In this document: piece by piece, positions 17,482-25,930 of the stretch
Layout of the letters: each line of letters opens with the position of its first letter
Numbering within the stretch: position 1 is the first letter of the stretch
DNA from: Janthinobacterium agaricidamnosum
GTDB lineage: Bacteria; Pseudomonadota; Gammaproteobacteria; Burkholderiales; Burkholderiaceae_D
Length of the DNA: 64,000 nucleotides
Direction of reading: 5' to 3'
NCBI RefSeq assembly: GCF_003667705.1
Contig: NZ_CP033019.1
Coordinates: forward strand, 3,906,001-3,970,000
Translations under genes and position numbers: made by a program
The notes under the pieces: generated by a model
What the model saw: only the letters and a program-made list of their open reading frames with translations
What the model was told of the DNA's origin: nothing
The model's database searches: none

Positions 17482-18066
17482 CTAGCGTAAAAACGTCAGG
17501 GCGAGGACCAGCAGGATGGCGCCCATCGCCAGATTGAAGATGCGCTGGTTGCGCGGTGCTTTCAGCACGCTGCGGATCGACACGCCGAACAGCGCCCACA
17601 TGGCGTTGCACGGCATGCCCACCACGGTGCCGGTCACGGACACCAGCAGCGCGCCGGCGAGCATGTTGCCGTGCGCCGGCATGAAGACCGACGCCATGGT
17701 GATCGCCTTGAGCCAGCTCTTGGGATTCAGCGCCTGAAACAGCGCCGCCTGCGCAAACGACACCGCCTTCGGCGCGCTGCTTCCCGCCACCGAGGCGCCG
17801 GCCAGCTTCCACGCCAAAAACATCAGGTACAGCGCGCCCGCGATGCGCAGCAGCTGCTGCGCCATCGGGTACGCGACGAACACGCTGCCCAACCCCACGC
17901 ACATGAGCATGGTCTGCACAAAGATGCCGGCCTGGATGCCGAGGATCACCGGCAGCGCCCCCCGATAGCCGAAATTGGCGCCGGTGGTGGCCAGCATGAC
18001 GTTGTTGGGCCCGGGGGTGGCGGACATCACAAAGCAATAACTCATCAGGGGCAGAAGTTCGGTCAT
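17482..18066 (-). CDS. LysE/RhtB-family amino-acid exporter
   Basis: 194 residues with six hydrophobic helices. The family signature SATPGPNNVMLATTGANFGYRG is near the N-terminus, followed by GIQAGIF and LNPKSWLKAITMASVF in the fourth helix region. LysE/RhtB transporters export amino acids or related small metabolites from the cytoplasm. It precedes the MocR-type regulator by 9 bases, which suggests regulation by an amino-acid-derived ligand. Substrate not predictable from sequence. Confidence 0.88.
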   Translation of the reverse strand: MTELLPLMSYCFVMSATPGPNNVMLATTGANFGYRGALPVILGIQAGIFVQTMLMCVGLGSVFVAYPMAQQLLRIAGALYLMFLAWKLAGASVAGSSAPKAVSFAQAALFQALNPKSWLKAITMASVFMPAHGNMLAGALLVSVTGTVVGMPCNAMWALFGVSIRSVLKAPRNQRIFNLAMGAILLVLALTFLR

Positions 18067-18193
18067 GGCAGGCAGTCGCAGCGTGGAGAAGGCCCCAGTC
18101 TAGAAGCGCGGCACGGCGGCGACAAGGCACAAGGCGGCGCGTACAGGCACATGCTGTATCAGCCGGACGACTGCTACAGCGGCGATACGAAAG

Positions 18194-19372
18194 TCAGGAT
18201 TTTTGCGGCAACATCAGGCCGCTTTGAAACGCCAGCTTGATGTCGCTTTCGTTCGAGTAGGCAGAAGATGCCCACACCTCGCCTGCTTGAAGCCTGGTGA
18301 ATGTCTGGATGATATTGCGCCGCCATGGGGATGGCCTGGAAGAAAAGTATCCAGTGAAAAAACGCTGCGCCTGTTCCTGCGTCCCGAAGCACAACAGGAA
18401 TGACAAAGGGGTAGACGATGGATCGCAAATGGCGGGAAAACCGCCCCCATGCGACGCAAGATGTTCAAGCGCCCGCGGACGATCGGCGAACAAGGAGAAC
18501 AGCGGCAGCGCGCGTTCGGCAAGCAAGTGGCACATCTGCTCAATCGAGGAACGCGCCGTCGAACCCGCCACCTGCCAGATCATGGCGCTGGCATCTTTTT
18601 CGGATCGAAGCAGGCCGCCGAACAGAACGGCGCCATCGTAACCAGCTCCGCCGCCCTTCTCCGCAAGCCACTTCTTGAGGGCCTTGCTGGCGATGGAAAG
18701 GTCGACCTTCATGCGGACATCGCTGCGGGAATTATAGCGCTCGGGCTCGAACGACACCTCGAAAACGGTGTCCTTATCGGCAGCCACCTTCTTCCAAACG
18801 GTTCCTGCCTTGTTGGGCTTAAAGCCATGGGGCGCGAGAAATTTCCCGACTTCCTGGCAAGCGTGAAGAAACTGGGCTTTTGGATCGCCATGACGGTTGA
18901 CGGGATCGGCCGACCACGCTTGCCATTGGCTGTAGCGCTGGTCGAGGATGGGTTTCAGTTGATCGAATTTCTCCCAGGTATTCTCGACGTGATAGACGCT
19001 CGGATACTCAAAGCCGTGCGCGGCGGCGTGACGGTTGAACACGTCGCAATAGTCTTGCAGAAAACTGCCATGCTGTCGGGCAAATGCCGACTTTGCGTCG
19101 TAATAGTCAACGGCGAAAGCATTGCCCTGATCGTTGAGATCTTCTTCCCATAGTTTGCCATCGCAAGCATCAATCAGAAATTGTAGTCCGGTAATTTCCC
19201 GACTGAGCAGGCGCCTTAACTCCCCGGCGGAATCCGTGCGGTGGAAATTGCTCGCCATGTCCTGGTGAACCAGCCAGGCCAGGAACATGCCGATATGGAT
19301 GCCGCCATGCTCTTCCGGCAAATCATCGGGATATTTTCCACCAGAATGCCAATCAATCCTGTCATATGCCAT
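18194..19372 (-). CDS. DUF7832 plus DUF4304-like hypothetical protein
   Basis: 392 residues. The N-terminal part (1-125) has YDRIDWHSGG and HGGIHIGMFLAWLVHQ, a signature I recognise from the DUF7832 family; the middle (about 165-300) has FLAPHGFKPNKAGTVWKK, as in DUF4304. No signal peptide or membrane segment. Such proteins are often found near polymorphic toxins or T6SS genes and may be immunity-like, but no toxin gene is adjacent. The gene is visibly less GC-rich than its neighbours and stands alone between two convergent/tandem genes, consistent with horizontal acquisition. Function unknown. Confidence 0.7.
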   Translation of the reverse strand: MAYDRIDWHSGGKYPDDLPEEHGGIHIGMFLAWLVHQDMASNFHRTDSAGELRRLLSREITGLQFLIDACDGKLWEEDLNDQGNAFAVDYYDAKSAFARQHGSFLQDYCDVFNRHAAAHGFEYPSVYHVENTWEKFDQLKPILDQRYSQWQAWSADPVNRHGDPKAQFLHACQEVGKFLAPHGFKPNKAGTVWKKVAADKDTVFEVSFEPERYNSRSDVRMKVDLSIASKALKKWLAEKGGGAGYDGAVLFGGLLRSEKDASAMIWQVAGSTARSSIEQMCHLLAERALPLFSLFADRPRALEHLASHGGGFPAICDPSSTPLSFLLCFGTQEQAQRFFTGYFSSRPSPWRRNIIQTFTRLQAGEVWASSAYSNESDIKLAFQSGLMLPQKS

Positions 19373-19465
19373 TGTGCAAACCTATAAGAATATCGAAATA
19401 ATCACCTTGAGCGACTCCAGCATCATGACCAGCGTGCTTGCCAACGGCCTGACCTGGATGGCCAT

Positions 19466-21310
19466 TCAGGGACCCGGCGCCGTCTCCTCCGGGCAGCTGA
19501 CCTCGTCCTCTGGCGTATACAAGGTCATCGGTACGCGCTGGCCGTCGACTTCCAGCTCGCGCACTTTCGGCGGCACCAGCTGGAATTCGCCCGCCTGCAG
19601 TTTTTCGCGCAGGGGCTTGCAGCGCAGGGCGTCGGTGGGGATTTGCCCGCGCGCGGTCCAGCTGCCGTCGTCCTTCTCCGCCAGCAAGACGGATGAGGCC
19701 CGCGGGTCATTGCTGATCAGCAGCACGTCCTGCTTGCCGTCGCCATCGAAATCGAGCAGGTAGGCGTCGCACTGGGGCCCTGCCCGCTTCAAACAGGCGG
19801 GCAAGCGCCAGGCCGGGCTCACTTGCGTCCAGTCCTGGCGCAGGAAACTCTCCGGCAGCTTGGCCGTGGCCGGGCGCAGGGTCAGGTTGATCGACACGTC
19901 GCTCAGCGCGCCCGTCTCGTCGAGACGGTTCTGGCGCTTGAGCATGGCCTCGGCGCGCGCCCGCACGATGGCGGCGTCCGGGCCCGTCGTACGCGTCTTG
20001 AGTTCCTGCAAGGCCGCCTGGCCGTAGCGGGCGCCCTGGAAGCGCAGGTATTCGAAATCGAACTTGTCCACGCCAACCTTGCCGCTTTCCAGGCGCGCCA
20101 TCTGGCTGGCCACGGAAATGCGCGCCGGGTCGGCCAGCGGCGAGAACAGGACGAACAGCACCAGCAGGGTAACAAAGGCGGTCGCCACGTTGACGTTGGC
20201 GATCAGGTGCAGCCAGTCGCCGTACTTGCTGGCCGCCCAGGCATAGCCGGCGGCGTAGCAGGTGGCTATCAGCAGGCAAGCGGCGGCGATCAGACGGTCG
20301 GACGTCCAGCCATGCGACATCACGCGCAGAGTCAGCGCATAGATGGCGATGCCCACCACCCACGGCAGCAGCAAACATGCCAGGCGCGTGCCCAGGCGGA
20401 TGCCGCGCGCCACGCCATGGCCCACTTCGCCATTCTGGAAGGCGGCATTGATCAGCACCACCAGCACGCCGGCCATGCCCAGCAACACGGACGCCGCATG
20501 GCGCGTGGCCCACAGGCGCTCGAAGCCGATGAATGGCAAGGTCAGCAGGAAACCGGAGACGAGCACGGCGGCGATCGGCACCAGCCACGACAGCAGCACC
20601 AGCAGCAAGGTGCGGATGCCGCGCACGATGGATGGGCGCACGTCCGTGATGTGGATGGCGAATGAGAACGCGAAGCAGATGACGGGAATCACGAACCAGG
20701 CTTGGCCCAGCAGCTTTTTCAGGAAACTGAGCTTGATCAGCAGAAACAGTTGCCCGCCCAGCCACAGCACCAGCCACAGGCCCAGCACGAACAGCAGGGA
20801 AAACAGCAACTGGATGCCCAGCTTCCAGGCGATTTCAAAGTAGGTGGGATAGCGGGCGATGCGCTGGCCATCCTGGGCACTGGCCAGCACCAGCGCGTGG
20901 GCAATATACAAGCCCACCACGCAGAAGCCGAACAGCTGGGCGGAAATGACGCGCAGGGGCGCGCCCGGCTTGTAATTGCCCCAGATCACGTGTTCGGCGC
21001 CGCGCGCCACGTCGTGCCAGGCCAGCACGGCCAGCACGACGGCGGCGCCCGCCATCCACAGGGCGATGCGCTTCACCGACATATGGCCCAGGCTGGACAC
21101 CAGCAGAATGGGCAGCAGCAAGCTGATCAGCATCAGCGGCCCCAGCAGGTAGGCTTCCGTGGCGGGCCACACCTTGTCCTGCGCCGTGCTGTACAGCCAG
21201 TACAGCAGCAAGCCTTGCAGCAGGCCCGTCACCAGGCGCGTCACCGCGATGCGCGGCGCCACCACCGGATCGAGCAACGCCATGTTTTTTCCTGCGGCAT
21301 CCTGCTGCAT
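19466..21310 (-). CDS. DUF4153 multi-pass membrane protein
   Basis: 614 residues. I prefer the ATG at 21310 because AAAGGA sits six bases upstream; the ATG at 21316 abuts that motif. About a dozen transmembrane helices fill residues 15-400 (for example LGIQLLFSLLFVLGLWLVLWLGGQ split over helix 5), the DUF4153 pattern, followed by a soluble C-terminal domain of about 210 residues containing DFDGDGKQDVLLIS, an FG-GAP/EF-hand-like Asp-rich loop that may bind calcium. Function unknown; the fused C-terminal domain is the unusual part. Monocistronic. Confidence 0.75.
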   Translation of the reverse strand: MQQDAAGKNMALLDPVVAPRIAVTRLVTGLLQGLLLYWLYSTAQDKVWPATEAYLLGPLMLISLLLPILLVSSLGHMSVKRIALWMAGAAVVLAVLAWHDVARGAEHVIWGNYKPGAPLRVISAQLFGFCVVGLYIAHALVLASAQDGQRIARYPTYFEIAWKLGIQLLFSLLFVLGLWLVLWLGGQLFLLIKLSFLKKLLGQAWFVIPVICFAFSFAIHITDVRPSIVRGIRTLLLVLLSWLVPIAAVLVSGFLLTLPFIGFERLWATRHAASVLLGMAGVLVVLINAAFQNGEVGHGVARGIRLGTRLACLLLPWVVGIAIYALTLRVMSHGWTSDRLIAAACLLIATCYAAGYAWAASKYGDWLHLIANVNVATAFVTLLVLFVLFSPLADPARISVASQMARLESGKVGVDKFDFEYLRFQGARYGQAALQELKTRTTGPDAAIVRARAEAMLKRQNRLDETGALSDVSINLTLRPATAKLPESFLRQDWTQVSPAWRLPACLKRAGPQCDAYLLDFDGDGKQDVLLISNDPRASSVLLAEKDDGSWTARGQIPTDALRCKPLREKLQAGEFQLVPPKVRELEVDGQRVPMTLYTPEDEVSCPEETAPGP

Positions 21311-21372
21311 AGTCATTCCTTTAATAGTCGTTTATTGCTGTAAAGCACGCCCATTATTGCATTTCGTTATAT

Positions 21373-21810
21373 TCATCTCAACAGCGATTCGTGCGCGCGC
21401 CCTTCCCGCCCATCCCCGGCGCGGTGCAATGGCAGGCTTTGCGCGAGGCCCCAGGCCAGTTCCGGCACGAGGAACAGCCACAACAGGGGCTGGCCCGTCT
21501 TCAGCAGCGCCCACGCCATCCATGCGGAAAACAGGTAGCGCGCCGCCGCGTCGTAGCGGCCGAAGCGCGGCTGCGGGTCAAGCATGCGCAGCACGGACCA
21601 GACCATCACCACGCTGCCAAACAAGCTGCTGATCAGCAGATGCAAGGGCTCGAAGGGAGGCAGCGGCGCGCCGCCCAGGCCCACATTGAGAGCGGTCAAG
21701 TGCTCGCGCAGCAGCAAAAACGTCCACGGCGTGGTAAACGGGGCCGTCATGAGCACATCATAAATGGCGCTGGCGCGCACCACGCGGCGGAAAGCGGAAA
21801 CGGACAACAT
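21373..21810 (-). CDS. Small membrane protein under probable MerR control
   Basis: 145 residues with four hydrophobic segments (about 18-33, 55-72, 88-105, 108-125). The CAGGAG ribosome site lies five bases before the ATG. It has no recognised catalytic motif. It is divergent from a MerR-family gene, and the 82-base gap holds a MerR-type dyad within a 19-base promoter spacer directed at this gene, so it is the likely target. Related small membrane proteins paired with MerR regulators are common, but their roles are not established. Confidence 0.68.
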   Translation of the reverse strand: MLSVSAFRRVVRASAIYDVLMTAPFTTPWTFLLLREHLTALNVGLGGAPLPPFEPLHLLISSLFGSVVMVWSVLRMLDPQPRFGRYDAAARYLFSAWMAWALLKTGQPLLWLFLVPELAWGLAQSLPLHRAGDGREGRAHESLLR

Positions 21811-21838
21811 GGGAACTCCTGTCTATGAAAAGCGCCCA

Positions 21839-21869
21839 TGATCAAGCTTGGAGTACACTCCATGGTCAA
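21839..21869 (-). promoter_or_regulatory. MerR-type promoter/operator with 19-base spacer
   Basis: On the minus strand TTGACC (-35, 21869-21864) is followed after 19 bases by TGATCA (weak -10, 21844-21839). The spacer contains GGAGTGTACTCC, a dyad of GGAGT and ACTCC. An over-long 19-base spacer centred on a dyad is the hallmark of promoters untwisted by MerR-family activators. The regulator gene starts at 21893 in the opposite direction. Confidence 0.68.
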
Positions 21870-21892
21870 GCATTTTATGAAAGAAAAGAACC

Positions 21893-22276
21893 ATGCAGAT
21901 CGGCGAGATGGCACAGGCGACGGGCTTGAGCCGCGATACCCTGCGCTTCTATGAAAAACGGGGCTTGCTGCGCGCGCGGCGCGGCGCGAATGGCTACCGC
22001 GACTACCCGCCCGAAGCGGCCGACTGGCTGCGCTACCTGCGCACGGCGCAGCAGCTGGGCTTTACCCTGGCGGAAATCGAAGCCGACATGCCGCTGCTGG
22101 CGGCCGCCGGCGATCCCGCCACGGCTGACCAGCTGCGCGCGGCGCTGGCGCGCAAGCTCGGTGAAATCGATGCGCGCATCGATGGACTGACGCAGTTGCG
22201 TGGCGAACTGGTGCGGCGTATGGGGGCGGCAGCGGCGGCGTGCCCGTTGCGCGGCGATGCCGGTGCGAATCCCTGA
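21893..22276 (+). CDS. MerR-family transcriptional regulator
   Basis: 127 residues. Winged helix-turn-helix at about 1-70 (MQIGEMAQATGLSRDTLRFYEKRGLL, YRDYPPEAADWL), then a dimerisation coiled coil and a short C-terminus with a single Cys (AAAACPL). Metal-sensing MerR proteins normally have two or more Cys in this loop, so a metal ligand is uncertain. It is divergent from the small membrane protein gene and faces its MerR-type promoter. Confidence 0.9.
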   Translation: MQIGEMAQATGLSRDTLRFYEKRGLLRARRGANGYRDYPPEAADWLRYLRTAQQLGFTLAEIEADMPLLAAAGDPATADQLRAALARKLGEIDARIDGLTQLRGELVRRMGAAAAACPLRGDAGANP

Positions 22277-22332
22277 ACTGCTGCCGTGGCTGTTCCTGCT
22301 GGGCGCGGGCAGCGCGCAAGACCCCTGACGTC

Positions 22333-22365
22333 AAAAAACCGCCTGTGCATGGCAGCAGGCGGTTT
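22333..22365 (-). terminator. Rho-independent terminator of the PEP-CTERM gene
   Basis: AAACCGCCTG and CAGGCGGTTT form a 10-bp stem around a 10-base loop, followed on the minus strand by a run of six T. It sits 20 bases downstream of the PEP-CTERM gene stop. The plus-strand side lacks a long T-run, so it mainly serves the minus strand. Confidence 0.85.
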
Positions 22366-22384
22366 GATGTCGGGCAACCCCGGC

Positions 22385-23026
22385 TTACTTGGCAGCCTTA
22401 CGGCGGCGCAGGAAACCCATCAGGCCCAGGCCGGCCAGCAGCATGGCGTAGGTTTCCGGTTCCGGCACGGCGGCCATCACAGACACGTTGTCGATGACGG
22501 CGCCCGAGTAATTGTCGAATGACGTGCCGGCCTTGGCGGCACTGGCAAACGACAGGGTCGCCAGGCCGGTGGAAGCGGCAGTGAAGCTCAGGGTGTTGCT
22601 GTACAAGGTGTTGGACGCGGCAGCGGTCGAGTAGAAATTACCGGCCGCGCCACCGAAATTGACGCTCACGCCCTGGCCTGCGGGGCCGCCGGAATTGCGC
22701 GCCATGTCAAAGCTCAGATTGTAAGTCTGGCCGGCAACGACATTGAAATTTTGCGACAGGAAACCAGGACCAGGCGTGCCCAGCATATCGATGCTGTAGC
22801 CATCGATGGCGTTATACGCATTGCGGATCAGGTCGACGGAGCTGGCGCCCACGGTCCAGCCCGTGATGGCCGAAGAACCGCTGTTGACGACTTTAAAACC
22901 GCTGTCGAAGGTGTAGCCGGAAGCGACCGTGTCAAAATTGCCGTTCGTAATCAGGTTGACGGGACTGGCGCTGGCGGTACCTGCGGCAAACAGGGCGACA
23001 ACTGCTGCGATGGTGGCGATTTTCAT
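22385..23026 (-). CDS. PEP-CTERM sorting-domain exported protein
   Basis: 213 residues from the ATG at 23026 (MKIATIAAVVALFAAGTASA signal peptide, cleavage before SPVNL). The mature part is a beta-rich, Ser/Asn/Gly-rich domain with NGNFDTV and GWTVGASSVDLI, resembling carbohydrate-binding/DUF642-type folds. The C-terminus is a PEP-CTERM signal: VPEPETYAMLLAGLGLMG, hydrophobic helix, then FLRRRKAAK. Such proteins are processed by exosortase and commonly found with exopolysaccharide production; no exosortase gene is in the window. AAGGAA lies upstream of the start and a terminator follows the gene. Confidence 0.88.
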   Translation of the reverse strand: MKIATIAAVVALFAAGTASASPVNLITNGNFDTVASGYTFDSGFKVVNSGSSAITGWTVGASSVDLIRNAYNAIDGYSIDMLGTPGPGFLSQNFNVVAGQTYNLSFDMARNSGGPAGQGVSVNFGGAAGNFYSTAAASNTLYSNTLSFTAASTGLATLSFASAAKAGTSFDNYSGAVIDNVSVMAAVPEPETYAMLLAGLGLMGFLRRRKAAK

Positions 23027-23162
23027 GATCTGATTTCCTTGCCTTATTAATATTAAAGTTTCCTTAAGTGAAATCATATCTCAGCCTTGATGAAAATCAA
23101 AGAACTTTACAGAAATATATTGAATGTAGATAATTTGCAACGCTTTCAGGCGCGCTGCGCCG

Positions 23163-23657
23163 TCAATCGAGTTCCTGCCGCGCTACCAGGATGCCGTCCG
23201 CATCGGCATAGATCCAGTCGCCCGGATGCACGGCCACGCCGCTGAGCTGCACACGCACGTCGCGCTGGCCGGCGCCCGTCTTGTTGCTCTTGCGCGGATG
23301 CGTGGCCAGGGCGCGCACGCCGATCTGGCAGACATTGATTTCCTCGCTGTCGCGAATGCAGCCATCGACAACGATGCCGGCCCAGCCATTGCTTTCGGCC
23401 AGCACGCCCAGTTGACCGCCCACCAGCGCGCGGCGCAGGCTGCCGCCGCCATCGATGACCAGCACGTGGCCCTGGCCCGGCGTTTCCAGCGTGCTGCGCA
23501 CGAGGGCGTTATCCTCGAACACTTGCAAGGTGGTGGCGGGCCCGCTGAAACGCACGCGCTGGCCGAAAGCGCGGTACACGGGCGGCAGCACGGCCAGAGT
23601 GCCGTCGTCGAGCATGGCCGCATAGTCGTCGCACAGGTCGGTGGTGGCAAAGGTCAT
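23163..23657 (-). CDS. RraA-family protein (HMG/oxaloacetate aldolase type or RNase E regulator)
   Basis: 164 residues starting [12 protein letters not shown], full length for the family. Typical RraA segments: [50 protein letters not shown]. Members are either regulators of RNase E activity or class II aldolases acting on 4-hydroxy-4-methyl-2-oxoglutarate; conserved Arg/Asp in DGCIRDSE is shared by both. A long open frame upstream is a shadow of the MFS gene. It lies 32 bases after the MFS transporter on the same strand, probably co-transcribed. Confidence 0.88.
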   Translation of the reverse strand: MTFATTDLCDDYAAMLDDGTLAVLPPVYRAFGQRVRFSGPATTLQVFEDNALVRSTLETPGQGHVLVIDGGGSLRRALVGGQLGVLAESNGWAGIVVDGCIRDSEEINVCQIGVRALATHPRKSNKTGAGQRDVRVQLSGVAVHPGDWIYADADGILVARQELD

Positions 23658-23689
23658 GGGGATTCCTTTCGTAGCAGATGGCAACGATT

Positions 23690-24925
23690 CTATGCCTTTT
23701 GCAGCGCGGCGGCACGTGTTTTGCCGCCCACTCCCACGGCCGTGGCAATCGCCAGCGCCTGGAACAGGCCGATGAACACGAACAACAGGGCCGGATGGTC
23801 GCCATCCATCAGCGCCCCAAAGAACAGGGGGCCGACGGCCAGGCCGCTGTCGAGGCCCGAATACACGACGCCATACACGCGCCCGGTGGCATTCTTCGGC
23901 GCCGCCGCGCGTATCATCAGGTCGCGCGACGGCCCCGCCACGCCCGAGGTCAAGCCGATGGCGCCCATCAGCAACACCGCGCCCCAGGCCGGCACGACGG
24001 CCATGGACAGCAGCACGGCCAGCAGCGCGGCGGCGGAAAAGGCGATCGCCACGTTGCGGTCCGGCTGCTTGCTGCGCGCGCCCACCACGCCGCCGGCCAG
24101 CATGCCCACGGCCGAGGCCAGCATATATGCCGTGTAGGCGCTGGTGGCCAACGCCAGGCTCATGCCGTACAGCTTGACGAGGGCCACGCTGGCAAAGCTC
24201 TGGATGCCGCCCAGCGCGATGGCGGTAATGAAGAAGAAGGCAAAGCACATCCACACGGCAGGCAGGCGCAGGAAATCCAGGGTGCCTTCGCCGCCAGCCG
24301 GCTGATCCGCTGCGGCTTTCTTGACAGGCTCGGGGCGGATGGCATGACGGTTCAGGAACAGGATCAGCAGCACGCCGAACGGCAGCACGGCCGCGCATTG
24401 CAGCGCGATTCGCCAGTCATAATGGGTGGCGACATACGTCATGAACAGCGGTGCCAGGGCCCAGCCGATGTTGCCGCTGATGCCATGCACGGAAAAACCG
24501 TAGGCCACGCGGGCCGCCGAAACGCGCTGGTTGAGGATGGTATAGTCGGCCGGATGGAACACGCTGTTACCCATGCCGGCCAGCATGGCGCCCAGCATCA
24601 GCGCGGCATAGCTGTGCGCGGTGGACAGGGCCAGCGCCGACACGCCCAGCAGAAAGACGCCGGAAAACAGCACGGCGCGGGCGCCGAAGCGATCGACGAC
24701 AAAGCCGGCCAGCGCCTGCCCCACGCCCGAGATGATGAAAAACACCGTCATCAGCAGGCCCAGCTCCGCATACGACAGGTCGAATGCGGGTTTCAGCCAG
24801 ACGAACAGGGCCGCGAGGATCAGATGGTAGAAGTGCGACACGCCATGCGCCAGCCCCACCAGGGCGATGACGCGCGCATCGCTGCGCAAGGTTGGAAGTT
24901 CGGATGCTGAGTTAGTTGTTATCAT
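23690..24925 (-). CDS. Major facilitator superfamily transporter
   Basis: 411 residues from ATG 24925 ([11 protein letters not shown]). Twelve transmembrane helices; the loop after helix 2 carries the MFS motif as [14 protein letters not shown]. Segments HGVSHFYHL in helix 1 and [13 protein letters not shown] in helix 4 resemble the fosmidomycin-resistance-like/FSR group of MFS exporters. It probably exports or imports a small organic molecule. Divergent AraC-family regulator starts 101 bases away and may control it; an RraA-like gene follows. Confidence 0.88.
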   Translation of the reverse strand: MITTNSASELPTLRSDARVIALVGLAHGVSHFYHLILAALFVWLKPAFDLSYAELGLLMTVFFIISGVGQALAGFVVDRFGARAVLFSGVFLLGVSALALSTAHSYAALMLGAMLAGMGNSVFHPADYTILNQRVSAARVAYGFSVHGISGNIGWALAPLFMTYVATHYDWRIALQCAAVLPFGVLLILFLNRHAIRPEPVKKAAADQPAGGEGTLDFLRLPAVWMCFAFFFITAIALGGIQSFASVALVKLYGMSLALATSAYTAYMLASAVGMLAGGVVGARSKQPDRNVAIAFSAAALLAVLLSMAVVPAWGAVLLMGAIGLTSGVAGPSRDLMIRAAAPKNATGRVYGVVYSGLDSGLAVGPLFFGALMDGDHPALLFVFIGLFQALAIATAVGVGGKTRAAALQKA

Positions 24926-25025
24926 GTCATACCCTGTCTTATACTGGTGAAGCTCAAGTGTATGCAAAATATCATCGTCTGTTTTCCGACAGGATGACAT
25001 AATTTATCGAATTAAGGCCAAGCTG

Positions 25026-25826
25026 ATGGGTGTACCTATCCTCCACCATACCCGCATGTGTCCGCCGCGGGAAGCGCCCAGCGCGACCATCCCCGTGACG
25101 ATGATCGCGCGCGACCTGCAACCCGATGAATTCTTGTTACCGCATACCCACCCCTGGGGCCAGGTCACGATGGCGCTCGAAGGCGTGCTGCGCATCACTG
25201 CCAACAACAGCAGCTGGGTGCTGCCGCCCATGCGCGCCATCTGGATCGCGCCCAACGTGGAGCATGCCGTCACGATACTGGAAAAAACCCGCTTGCGCCC
25301 CCTGTGCATCCACGCCGCACGCGCGCCGTTCGCGGGCCAGGATTGCAAGGTGCTGGAAGTGTCGAACCTGCTGCGCCAGCTGATCATGGCGCTGGAACAG
25401 CTGGACCCGGGCCAGGAACCGGCGCGCGAGGCCTTGCTGGCCGAACTGATCCTCGATGAATTGAAACGCTCGGCCACGCGCCCCATCCGCGTCCCCTTGC
25501 CCAGCGACAAGCGCCTGAAGACCCTGTGCGACAGCCTGATCGAGAAACCGGGTTTGAATCAGACCCTGGAACACTGGGCGCAGCTGGTCGGCGCCTCGGA
25601 ACGCACTCTGGCGCGGCTGTTCGAACGCGAATTGGGCATGAGTTTTGGCCAGTGGCGCCAGCAGGTGCGCCTGGCGCACGCGGCGCCCCTGATCGCGCGC
25701 GGCGTGCCGCTGTCGCAGGTGGCCGAAGAACTGGGCTACGCCAGCCAGTCGGCCTTTTCCGCCATGTTCAAGAAGACTTTCGGCAGTTCGCCATCGGCCT
25801 TCTTTGCGCAGGGCGAACGAATATAG
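25026..25826 (+). CDS. AraC-family transcriptional regulator with cupin sensor
   Basis: 266 residues. An N-terminal cupin-like domain (about 20-100, HTHPWGQVTMALEGVLRI) is followed by a two-helix-turn-helix AraC DNA-binding domain (about 160-262: LEHWAQLVGASERTLARLFERE, LSQVAEELGYASQSAFSAMFKKTFG). Divergent from the MFS transporter gene, which is its probable target, in the arrangement seen for AraC regulators of small efflux pumps. The ligand is unknown. No second AraC-type target is evident nearby. Confidence 0.9.
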   Translation: MGVPILHHTRMCPPREAPSATIPVTMIARDLQPDEFLLPHTHPWGQVTMALEGVLRITANNSSWVLPPMRAIWIAPNVEHAVTILEKTRLRPLCIHAARAPFAGQDCKVLEVSNLLRQLIMALEQLDPGQEPAREALLAELILDELKRSATRPIRVPLPSDKRLKTLCDSLIEKPGLNQTLEHWAQLVGASERTLARLFERELGMSFGQWRQQVRLAHAAPLIARGVPLSQVAEELGYASQSAFSAMFKKTFGSSPSAFFAQGERI

Positions 25827-25930
25827 CAAGCGCGCCGATATCGTGCTCAGGGCAAGGGGCAGCGCCGCAGACAGTACGCTGGTACGGCAAGGCGGCGCAA
25901 CACCGCCATGGGCGCTTTAGCGGTGCGCCC

